DNA of 64,000 nt from Bryobacteraceae bacterium. Its GTDB lineage: Bacteria > Acidobacteriota > Terriglobia > Bryobacterales > Bryobacteraceae. A program made the translations under genes and the position numbers. The notes beneath the pieces were generated by a model. That model made no database searches. It saw nothing but the letters and a program-made list of their open reading frames with translations, and was not told the DNA's origin. Positions 7,226-13,979 of the stretch are shown piece after piece (the stretch's first letter is position 1; the number at the start of each line of letters is the position of its first letter). The DNA is taken from NCBI GenBank assembly GCA_026002855.1, contig BPGD01000001.1, positions 1 through 64,000 of the forward strand, written 5' to 3'.

Positions 7226-8163
7226 GTCTCCTCCACCTTTGCCGAGAAAATCCGCGGGAGCTCCGCCTTCAACGCCTCGATGGGTTTCTCTTGCTTCCAC
7301 TCGCCCCCGTTGGTGCGAGCCTTCGTAACCTCCGCGAGGCCCCACCCAGCCGTGCGTTTGGCCGAAAAACCGTAGACCGTGAGAAGTTGCTCGATGGCAT
7401 CGAGCAAACCTCGCAGTGCTTCGATCGAATTCATAACCTCGCGGGCTGCGCTCCTGGGAAGAGGCGCATACAGCAGGCGAAGCATACCCTCAGTGCCTGG
7501 CGGGACTACTTCGTACAGGATCGGCTGTGTTCCGGCCCGAGTCTGGCGGCTGTGCGGGTTGATGACCTCAAAACCGATCTTGTTAAACCAGGTCGGATAG
7601 AAGACCAAAGCACCGCGCTCGAAATCCTCTTCTTCACCTCTTTCATTGCCGAAAAGGCGGACGATCCAATCCGGATCAGACCAGTCGTTCATCTTGCCGC
7701 CGTGCCGCTGAAGGTGCTCCTGCAAGCCAGCCTGCATCCGGCAGGCCCAGCGAAGAAGCCCCTTCCAGCTTGCCGCTGACATATGGGGCACGCCGAAGAC
7801 ACGGTCCTTGCGCACGGGGTTATCAAGGACATGAAACGGGCGGTCGTCCTTGGAGTACCAGGGCGAAAGCAGCTTGAACTTAATTTCGATCGCAAGCCAG
7901 GCCTTTAGGAGGGGTGCTCCAACGTCCGAATCCAGATTGAGCTCGGAAGGAAGTTGGAGCGTACCAGCGGCCGCACGATTCCGATAGCACTCCCGCGCTT
8001 TGTTCTTCTTCTGGTTCCCTGTCCTGGAGTCTGGATCCAACTCACCCCTGGTGAACCACATCGTGCAGCCGTCAACCAACCCCGACACCAATCCGCTCGG
8101 CAACGGCGAGGTGGTGGGGCATGCCTGGAGAGAGGCCAGTTCAGCGTACAGATCGAACCTCAT
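7222..8163 (-). CDS. RAMP-superfamily CRISPR protein, Cmr6/Cas7-like
   Basis: This 313-residue protein has PHMSAASWKGLLRWACRMQA near residues 125-145, the RAMP strand-turn that in Cmr6 and related Cas7 proteins reads P.i.ASS.KG.LR. It is followed by a charged insertion, VINPHSRQTRAGTQPILYE, and a C-terminal YGFSAKRTAGWGLAE glycine turn. It is likely the Cas7-like head subunit that caps the complex. The exact Cmr6 equivalence is inferred from content, because cmr1, cmr4 and cmr5 are assigned elsewhere. It is joined by ATGA to cmr1 before it and csx11 after it. Confidence 0.7.
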   Translation of the reverse strand: MRFDLYAELASLQACPTTSPLPSGLVSGLVDGCTMWFTRGELDPDSRTGNQKKNKARECYRNRAAAGTLQLPSELNLDSDVGAPLLKAWLAIEIKFKLLSPWYSKDDRPFHVLDNPVRKDRVFGVPHMSAASWKGLLRWACRMQAGLQEHLQRHGGKMNDWSDPDWIVRLFGNERGEEEDFERGALVFYPTWFNKIGFEVINPHSRQTRAGTQPILYEVVPPGTEGMLRLLYAPLPRSAAREVMNSIEALRGLLDAIEQLLTVYGFSAKRTAGWGLAEVTKARTNGGEWKQEKPIEALKAELPRIFSAKVEET

Positions 8164-9152
8164 CGAGCGCCCCCCTTAGCGTCGGCTAGTAAACGGTCGA
8201 CGATAGTTGGACCGGTGAGAAACTCTTCGTCCTTTAGGTCTGACCATGCGCTCTTCAACCGCTGGCGCATTTCATCCAGAGACAGCAGGCCGGGTTTCAC
8301 GAAGCCGAACGTACGAGGCGGATCTTTGAAGCTGAAGATTTTTTTGCTCTCCCGCTTGCTCCCGGCGAGCCATCGGGAAACGTCGTCCTCACCATTCGCT
8401 AGGAAATCACTCCATCGGATGACACGTTTGCCGTTCTTTTCTTTGATCGCCTTATCCTCTTTGCGCCCCAGAAGTCGATTAAATGCACTCTGCGTTTTGT
8501 GCTGACGGGCCAAGCAATATGTCACGCACCAGAAACTTTTAAGCGACGCCCAGCCAAAATCACCGTGGTCGAGTGAGCGCCAGCCCGACGCCACGTAACG
8601 TTGGAGAGCCTCCTTCTTAATTGACGGGGCATCAGGACGCCGCTTAACAGCGATCAGGCCGTAATCCTGATGGTGTGGTTGATCGCTCCGATTCTCCTCG
8701 TTGGACGGCTTCAGAACCGTCTTCCCTCCGATAGCACCGTAATCCGCAATCAGGCGCAGTGTGAGGTCGAGCAATGCCCACTCCTCCTCACACATCGGAC
8801 GTAGTGGGGTGAAACGAAATCGGAAGGTCTCATCCTTCTGAATCTGATTTAGTTTGACCTTGCCGTGTTCATCCAGCACGTCGAACCGGAACTTTCGCGC
8901 CCAGCCCGTGCAGCCAAAGAGCTCGCAGACTACACAACGTTTCCCCTCTCGGTCCGGACAACGGTTGTCGGGATTTGTCGGATCGCATGCGCAGCCACCC
9001 AGCCCGCGTACCACGACTTCAAACCACCAGCGGAGCGAGCCGAGTAGACCTGTCGTCACTGTGCGTTCCCCGTTTCTTTCTGCATCCCCTGTCCACATCG
9101 GACTTTGAGCTTTCAGCACCCATTCTCGCGGTCTTGAACTGAGTGCAGTCAT
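8160..9152 (-). CDS. cmr1: Cmr1-type RAMP protein
   Basis: The product has 330 residues. The N-terminal part, LKAQSPMWTGDAERNGERTV then TGLLGSLRWWFEVVVRGLGG, is the Cmr1 signature; the family has P..G......G..... and (S/G)LRWW.R.l..... A cysteine cluster (CAC, CPD, CVVCELFGCTGWARKFRF) follows and may bind zinc. Cmr1 caps the 3' end of the crRNA and helps bind target RNA in Cmr complexes. The start overlaps the DUF3883 gene stop by ATGA and its own stop overlaps the next RAMP by ATGA, so it sits second in the operon. Confidence 0.88.
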   Translation of the reverse strand: MTALSSRPREWVLKAQSPMWTGDAERNGERTVTTGLLGSLRWWFEVVVRGLGGCACDPTNPDNRCPDREGKRCVVCELFGCTGWARKFRFDVLDEHGKVKLNQIQKDETFRFRFTPLRPMCEEEWALLDLTLRLIADYGAIGGKTVLKPSNEENRSDQPHHQDYGLIAVKRRPDAPSIKKEALQRYVASGWRSLDHGDFGWASLKSFWCVTYCLARQHKTQSAFNRLLGRKEDKAIKEKNGKRVIRWSDFLANGEDDVSRWLAGSKRESKKIFSFKDPPRTFGFVKPGLLSLDEMRQRLKSAWSDLKDEEFLTGPTIVDRLLADAKGGAR

Positions 9153-9787
9153 GGATTCGCCTCCGGGGGCGCTTGAGCCGTCAACGCTGCTACCGACAGA
9201 TAATAATGCGCCACTTTACTAACCATATTCCACCCGAACCGCCCCGGGTCCTTGATCGGTGGCTGCAACCTGGGATCCGTGTCGCAATCCGTCACCACAT
9301 ACTGCCAATAACAGTCCCGCCAGTCCTCCGCCACCCGCCGCTCGTTCGGCGTCACGATCACCGCGTCTTCCGCACCTCCGATCCCCTTCACCTCGATCGG
9401 CTTCAGTTCCCCTCTTCGCGGGTCCATACTCGTCAGGTCATAGCCGAGATTCCTCTCATGCACGTCTTCTACCTGCCGCCCCTGCGCCCTCTCATACTCC
9501 ATCGCCACCGCCTCCGTCTCCGCATTCGCCCGTAGTCGCTGCACATCCGGCGCCTCCCGTTCCGGATGCGGCAGCACCAGCACGCTGGTGAGCCGCTCCA
9601 CGCGCTGCAACGTCAGCGACTTCTGCTGCTCCAGCTCCCTCCGGCGCCGCTCCCCCGTGCCACCTACTCCGCCTGCCGCACCCCCCGTCCCCAACGGCCG
9701 CGCCTCCTCCAGTACCACCGGCACGTCAAAATGACCTGGCAGGTATATCCGCTGTCCAACTTTGGCCGCCAGCCGCTCCGTACTCAT
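9149..9787 (-). CDS. Small DUF3883-domain (PD-(D/E)xK-like) protein, first gene of defence operon
   Basis: The product has 212 residues. Residues 92-200 form a DUF3883 domain: EAVAMEYERAQGRQVEDVHE, NLGYDLTS, then KPIEVKGIGG and VTPNERRVAEDWRDCYWQYV. Glu97, Asp117 and Glu132-x-Lys134 are laid out like a PD-(D/E)xK nuclease centre. DUF3883 is usually the C-terminal tail of large defence helicases (for example with DUF1156 methyltransferases and an ATPase). Here there is no helicase; residues 1-33 (KVGQRIYLPGHFDVPVVLEE) are joined by a Gly-rich linker to the tail. It may be a stand-alone effector or an internal-deletion remnant. ATG at 9787 is the first start in the operon. Confidence 0.7.
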   Translation of the reverse strand: MSTERLAAKVGQRIYLPGHFDVPVVLEEARPLGTGGAAGGVGGTGERRRRELEQQKSLTLQRVERLTSVLVLPHPEREAPDVQRLRANAETEAVAMEYERAQGRQVEDVHERNLGYDLTSMDPRRGELKPIEVKGIGGAEDAVIVTPNERRVAEDWRDCYWQYVVTDCDTDPRLQPPIKDPGRFGWNMVSKVAHYYLSVAALTAQAPPEANP

Positions 9788-10181
9788 CGCGCTTCCATTT
9801 CACTTCAGATGACGACCGAAAGGTTCACCGCCATAATATAGCGGAGCCGCGGAACCCGTCCACTGGAAAAATCAGGCTGGAATTTCCATCTAAACCTCGG
9901 TGCCCCCCTGTCTCTCTCCACGGCCACGCAGCCCGTCGCACCATCCGCCTGTGGCCGCATCGGGGGCCGCCCATCCTCGACGCGTTCGGCTCCCGCGACT
10001 CTCCAGAATCAGAATTCCACCGCGCAAACCCACAACTCCGTGGGCTCAGTGCTGGATGCCTTCACGGCGCCGTAGCCTGCCCGCGCGAAAAACCTGGCAC
10101 CGCCGGAATGACACCCGAATCGCAACACTGGCTCTCCATCGGTAATACACTTTTGCCTCGCTCGGCTGCTACTCAAACTCC
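9788..10181. other. Divergent intergenic region without a recognised gene
   Basis: This region separates the minus-strand defence operon from the plus-strand repeat protein. An AT-rich stretch at 9833-9840 (ATAATATA on the plus strand, TATATTAT on the minus) could hold the -10 of the defence operon promoter, but I see no convincing -35. Searched by eye for regularly spaced 28-37-bp repeats: none, so no CRISPR array is here. The open frames lack any family feature. Confidence 0.5.
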
Positions 10182-10210
10182 TTGACAGGAGGGTGCCCCG
10201 GGCTTATTCT
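10182..10210 (+). promoter_or_regulatory. Sigma-70-like promoter for the 19-residue-repeat protein
   Basis: TTGACA at 10182-10187 and TATTCT at 10205-10210 are separated by exactly 17 bases, close to the housekeeping consensus. GGAGG at 10221-10225 follows, 8 bases before the TTG start at 10234, giving a short leader. Confidence 0.7.
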
Positions 10211-10233
10211 GCTGGGAAAGGGAGGATATTTAC

Positions 10234-10857
10234 TTGCGTTTTGGCCCCTCTTTGTTCGTCGTGCCTCTCCTGCTCGTCTCCGCCACCGCCCAGGAGCTCA
10301 ACCTTCGCCAGTACCTCCAACGCCTGAAAACCGCACCCGGCGCAACCATCTCCCAGAAAGTCGAATACCTCAGCAACCTCGGCGTCACGCTCAGCCCTCA
10401 GGGCCTCCATGAATTGCAGACCGCCGCCCGCTCCGCCACGCCCCTACCGGCACGGCCTCCGCTGTCGGCATTCAGAGACTTCGACACCCGCTCCGCCACA
10501 GATGACTTCGACACCGGCCACGCCGGATCCTCTCGCCGCATCGGCTCGCTCGAGTTCCACAATTTCTCAAACGGTGTCACCGGCACGACCCAGCGGTTCG
10601 GCAGTCTCGAGTTCCACACCTTCAGCAACGGACTTACCGGCACGACCCAGCGGCTCGGCAACTTCGACTTCACCCACTGGAGCGACGGAACCACCGTCAA
10701 TTCACAGCGTCTCGGCAACTTCCGCCACTACCAGTTCAGCGACGGCACGTCAGGTTTCTCTCAAACCATCGGCGGCTTCACCTTCTACAACGATTCTCGC
10801 GGTACCAACTGCACCACCCAACGCATCGGTTTCCAGATCTTCACGAACTGCCGCTAG
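10234..10857 (+). CDS. Secreted protein with 19-residue tandem repeats
   Basis: This 207-residue protein starts at TTG 10234, supported by GGAGG 8 bases upstream and by a signal peptide that begins there (MRFGPSLFVVPLLLVSATAQ, cut probably after ATA). The C-terminal half is five full and one partial unit of exactly 19 residues, consensus R-hydrophobic-G-S/N-F/L-x-F-x-x-F-S-N/D-G-x-T-G-T-T-Q. Units are RIGSLEFHNFSNGVTGTTQ, RFGSLEFHTFSNGLTGTTQ and so on. The regular Gly, aromatic and polar spacing suggests a short beta-strand repeat, perhaps a surface or adhesive fibre. Two late Cys (TNC and TNC near the end) might form a closing disulfide. Function unknown. Confidence 0.75.
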   Translation: MRFGPSLFVVPLLLVSATAQELNLRQYLQRLKTAPGATISQKVEYLSNLGVTLSPQGLHELQTAARSATPLPARPPLSAFRDFDTRSATDDFDTGHAGSSRRIGSLEFHNFSNGVTGTTQRFGSLEFHTFSNGLTGTTQRLGNFDFTHWSDGTTVNSQRLGNFRHYQFSDGTSGFSQTIGGFTFYNDSRGTNCTTQRIGFQIFTNCR

Positions 10858-11218
10858 CTCTTCTGGGTGTCGGGTGTCGCACCTGAGCGGCTTCACTGCC
10901 CCTCGGCCCCCGGCCATGGTCCCGAGCAACGGAATCTTCGATCAACCCAACAGCAAAGACTGCTCCCCGGAAATAGAATCCACTCATCATTCCACTTCCG
11001 CTTCGTGCTGTGTTGCGGTATGAGACCAACCTCCCGTTGGTCCAGATCGGACGTAACCCGCAGCCCCTCTCCCACCCCCATCACACCACTTCCCACTTTT
11101 TTCACCCCGCCCCATCCCCCTCATCCCAAATCACTTCCTCCACCCCCACCCACAACCCGCCCCCGCGCGCCTTCCCCGCCTCCCCTACAATGCCGCCCGG
11201 GAGGCACACCGCGCACCC
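10858..11218. other. Intergenic region leading into a C-rich zone
   Basis: No gene recognised. From about 11050 the plus strand becomes strikingly C-rich and G-poor, a composition shared with the terminase-like genes that follow, so this border may mark the left end of an acquired element. The only clear structure is a 7-bp hairpin at 11024-11042. Confidence 0.5.
11024..11042 (+). terminator. Possible hairpin between repeat protein and terminase-like module
   Basis: GACCAAC at 11024-11030 pairs perfectly with GTTGGTC at 11036-11042 around a CTCCC loop. No T-run follows, so it is only a weak candidate for a terminator. Confidence 0.3.
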
Positions 11219-12748
11219 ATGAACCCAGACTCCAACACCTCAACCCCCAACCCCACGCCCCGCAAACGCTCCGGCGGCCCCAAAACCCCCGAGGGCAAGG
11301 CCCGCTCCGCCCTCAACGCCCTCAAACACGGCCGCTACTGCCGCCTCCACACCCTCCTCGCCTCCGAGTCCACCCAGGAGTTAGAGTCCCTCTACGCCTC
11401 CCTCCTCGACCGCTTCCAGCCCCGCCACCCCCACGAGGCCCTCCTCGTCCGCCAGCTCGCCAGCCTCGAATGGCGCAAACAGCGCTATGACGCCCTCGAA
11501 ACCCGCCTCCTCGACCGCCAGCTCCTCGCCCAGCAGGCCCTCACCCGCGCCCACGGCCTGCCCCCTGACCCCGACCTCGACCTCCAGCGCGGCCTCGACG
11601 ACCTCCTCGCCAACTCCCGCGTCCTCCAGTTCCTCTCTACCCGCCTCGCCCGCCTCACCCACGAACGCGACGCCCTCCTCCGCACCCTCGAACGCTGCCG
11701 CCGCGCCTTCCCCAGCCCCGAAATCCTCCCCCAGCCCCCCATCCCCCAACCCATCGACCCCGGCCCCCGCCCCACGCCCCCGGACCCGCCCCTCGACCCC
11801 CTCCTCGACCCCCTCCTCGACCCCCATCCCGCCCACGCCCCCCTCGCCTTCACCCCGCCCGCCCACAACCACCCCTCAGACTCCCCTTCCGACTCCCGCC
11901 CCTCCGCCCCGCAATCGCCCCCGCCTCGCCCCGCAGACTCCGTCCGCCTTGCCCAAAAATCGGAAAACCCCCGCCAAATCCCGCATAAATCCAACAAAAT
12001 CCAGTCACATATCCAAAAAATAACCACGAAAAACGAACTCAAAACGAACTCAAAACCATGCCCACATTTCTCTACCAACCCGAGTCCCCTTTCCGCGAGC
12101 CCCATCTCTTCTTCGGCCTCGATCTCGGCCGCCGCCACGACCCCTCCGCCCTCGTCCTCCTCGAACGCCTCCTCCTCCCCACCGGCCGCACCGACCCCGT
12201 CACCTTCCTCCCCGAAGCCCGCCTCGCCTTCCGTCTCCGCTTCGCCTGCCGCTTCCCTCTCAACCTCCCCTATCTCGAACTCCTCCGCCGCCTCCCGCGC
12301 CTCCTCCAGCCGCCTCACTCCGCCTGCCCCAACAAGACTCTCGCCGTCGACGCCACCGGCGTCGGCGCCCCCTTCGTCGAGCTCCTCCGCCGCCTCCCCC
12401 TCGGCGCCACCCTCGTCCCCATTACCATCACCGCCGGCCTCCACCCCGCCCCGGACCCGCACGGCGGCTTCCTCGTCCCCCGCCGCGACCTCCTCTCCCG
12501 CCTCCGCATCCTCTTCGAGTCCGGCCTCCTCCGCATCCCCCGCTCGCTGCCCGAACGCGCCAGCCTCCTCGAAGAACTCGCCCGCCTCTCAGATCACCCC
12601 GCCCCGCACCACGACGACCTCGCCCTCGCGCTCGCCCTCGCCGCCTGGCCCGCCGCCCGCCACCTCCCGCTCCCATAACCCGCGCCCCCGCCCGCCCCTC
12701 GCAACTTCTTCTTGCCGCCGACTCGCGCTCCGCGCCCGCCGGCCATGA
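11219..12748 (+). CDS. Small-terminase-position protein with GGPKTPEGKARS start; C-terminal limit uncertain
   Basis: ATG at 11219 begins MNPDSNTSTPNPTPRKRSGG, then PKTPEGKARSALNALKHGRY, a motif I associate with proteins encoded just ahead of terminase-like genes. Residues about 45-165 are Leu/Arg/Glu-rich and probably helical (LEWRKQRYDALETRLLDRQL). From residue about 175 the sequence becomes Pro-rich low complexity. The frame then stays open to 12746-12748 across the whole of the next gene, where it reads only Ser/Pro/Ala, which is a composition shadow. The biologically real protein therefore probably ends near or before 12057, but no in-frame stop marks this; a frameshift or a long overlap is possible. 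The function could be DNA recognition or packaging. Confidence 0.5.
   Translation: MNPDSNTSTPNPTPRKRSGGPKTPEGKARSALNALKHGRYCRLHTLLASESTQELESLYASLLDRFQPRHPHEALLVRQLASLEWRKQRYDALETRLLDRQLLAQQALTRAHGLPPDPDLDLQRGLDDLLANSRVLQFLSTRLARLTHERDALLRTLERCRRAFPSPEILPQPPIPQPIDPGPRPTPPDPPLDPLLDPLLDPHPAHAPLAFTPPAHNHPSDSPSDSRPSAPQSPPPRPADSVRLAQKSENPRQIPHKSNKIQSHIQKITTKNELKTNSKPCPHFSTNPSPLSASPISSSASISAAATTPPPSSSSNASSSPPAAPTPSPSSPKPASPSVSASPAASLSTSPISNSSAASRASSSRLTPPAPTRLSPSTPPASAPPSSSSSAASPSAPPSSPLPSPPASTPPRTRTAASSSPAATSSPASASSSSPASSASPARCPNAPASSKNSPASQITPPRTTTTSPSRSPSPPGPPPATSRSHNPRPRPPLATSSCRRLALRARRP
12058..12678 (+). CDS. Terminase large-subunit nuclease-domain protein (RNase H fold)
   Basis: This is a 206-residue protein. 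FFGLDLGRRHDPSALVLLER at about 18-37 carries the first Asp pair of a terminase nuclease; LAVDATGVGAPFVELLRRLP supplies the second conserved Asp; HHDDLALALALAAW near the end supplies the third. Those three elements are the metal-binding points of the RNase H-like domain that normally follows the ATPase domain in one polypeptide. Here it is a separate gene located before the ATPase gene. The coding strand is extremely C-rich, unlike the flanking chromosomal genes. Confidence 0.65.
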   Translation: MPTFLYQPESPFREPHLFFGLDLGRRHDPSALVLLERLLLPTGRTDPVTFLPEARLAFRLRFACRFPLNLPYLELLRRLPRLLQPPHSACPNKTLAVDATGVGAPFVELLRRLPLGATLVPITITAGLHPAPDPHGGFLVPRRDLLSRLRILFESGLLRIPRSLPERASLLEELARLSDHPAPHHDDLALALALAAWPAARHLPLP

Positions 12749-13584
12749 ACCGCCGCACCATCTCCATCGCCCTCCGCCGCTTCCCCAACACGCCCGCAAT
12801 GCGCCGCCCCGCCCTCGCGCCCCCGCCCGCCTGGCCCGTCTCCCAGTGGGCCCGCACCGCCCTGGCCTTCCACCCGGATCCCCTCCAGGCCCAGATCCTC
12901 GACTCCCCCGCCCAGCGCCTCATCCTCCTCTGCTGCCGCCAGTTCGGCAAGTCCACCCTCGCGGCCATCAAGGCCCTTCACTTCGCCCTCTCCCGCCCCC
13001 ACTCCACCGTCCTCTGCGTCTCGCCCACCCTCCGCCGCTCCACCGAATGGCTCCGTATCGTCAGAAATTTCCTCTCCACTCTCGCCACGCCCCACCCTTC
13101 ACAGGCCGCATCGCCGCCCGCGCCACTCCACCTCACCGCACACTCCCTCACCCTCCCCAACCACGCCCGCATCCTTGCCCTTCCAGGCGCCGCTCACACC
13201 AACCGCGGCTACTCCGCCCACCTCATCCTCTTCGAAGAGGCCGCCTTCATCCCGGACCCCGTCTTCACCGCCCTCCTGCCCTCGCTCGCCGCCACTGGCG
13301 GCGCCCTCTGGCTCGTCTCCAGCGCCGGCCAGCCCGCCGGCTTCTTCTACGACATCTGGTCCCGCCCCGCCACCGGCTACGCCCGCTTCCAGGCGACCGC
13401 CGCCCAGTGCCCGCGCATCTCCGCCGAACACCTCGAAGAGGCCCGCCTCGCCCTCGGCGAGCACCGCTTCCGCCGCGAATACTTCTGCGAATTCTCGCCC
13501 GACGCCCTCCCCATCTTCTCCCCCGAGTTGCTCCACTCCGCCCTCGACGACTCGCTCGACCCCTGGCTCCTGGAGGCCGCATGA
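12745..13584 (+). CDS. Terminase large-subunit ATPase-domain protein
   Basis: The product has 279 residues from ATG 12745; other starts (12712, 12799) are possible. ILDSPAQRLILLCCRQFGKS contains the Walker A-like CCRQFGKST, and YSAHLILFEEAAFIPDPVFT contains Walker B with its catalytic Glu. ALWLVSSAGQPAGFFYDIWS fits the coupling motif. It ends EYFCEFSPDALPIFSPELL, the point at which a normal large terminase passes into the nuclease domain. It is thus an ATPase lacking its own nuclease, with the nuclease provided by the gene just upstream. No capsid, portal or integrase genes follow. Confidence 0.7.
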   Translation: MNRRTISIALRRFPNTPAMRRPALAPPPAWPVSQWARTALAFHPDPLQAQILDSPAQRLILLCCRQFGKSTLAAIKALHFALSRPHSTVLCVSPTLRRSTEWLRIVRNFLSTLATPHPSQAASPPAPLHLTAHSLTLPNHARILALPGAAHTNRGYSAHLILFEEAAFIPDPVFTALLPSLAATGGALWLVSSAGQPAGFFYDIWSRPATGYARFQATAAQCPRISAEHLEEARLALGEHRFRREYFCEFSPDALPIFSPELLHSALDDSLDPWLLEAA

Positions 13585-13979
13585 ACCCGCCCCGAACACT
13601 CCGCCGCCCCGCTCCAGCCGCCCCTCGCAATCACATGGCCTCTCACCCCTCCCATCCACCCACCCGCCGCCCCCGCTGCCACCCTTCACGCCGCCCTTCT
13701 CACCGCGCTTCCCACCCACGGAGCAACGGTGCACACGGCCACCCTTCCCAGCCGCAAGCGAAGCCGCCACAGGCCGCGAAAACCAGCGCTCCCAGCCTCG
13801 CCTCTCGCGCGGATCGCCCGCGAGTGAACGCCGCCCCGCGCCCGAAAACCATCGGTCCCGGTCGGCGCGGCGTGCCCCCGCCACGGCCGCCTCGCCCCCT
13901 CCTTCCGCCACTCCGGGCGCGTTCGCCCCAGTCGCGGCTCAGAAGCGCGAGCGGCGGACTCGCACACCATCCAGTCCAG
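13585..13979. other. C-rich non-coding stretch after terminase-like module
   Basis: ATG at 13581 overlaps the ATPase stop and opens a Pro/Arg/His-rich frame, but it has no family feature and continues through the opposite-strand dsbD gene, so I do not call it. No repeats or att-like borders were seen. The composition returns to that of the chromosome at about 13970. Confidence 0.45.

Noticed and set aside
9788-10233. Possible CRISPR array beside the type III operon
   Set aside because: No repeated 25-40-bp units with regular spacing are visible here or elsewhere in 1-11218.
11219-13584. Full prophage
   Set aside because: No integrase, portal, capsid, tail or lysis gene is present near the terminase-like trio, and chromosomal housekeeping genes resume at 13980.
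13581-13979. Possible fourth gene of the terminase module (ATG overlapping the ATPase stop)
   Set aside because: The frame is Pro/Arg/Ser-rich, has no motif and continues antisense through dsbD.
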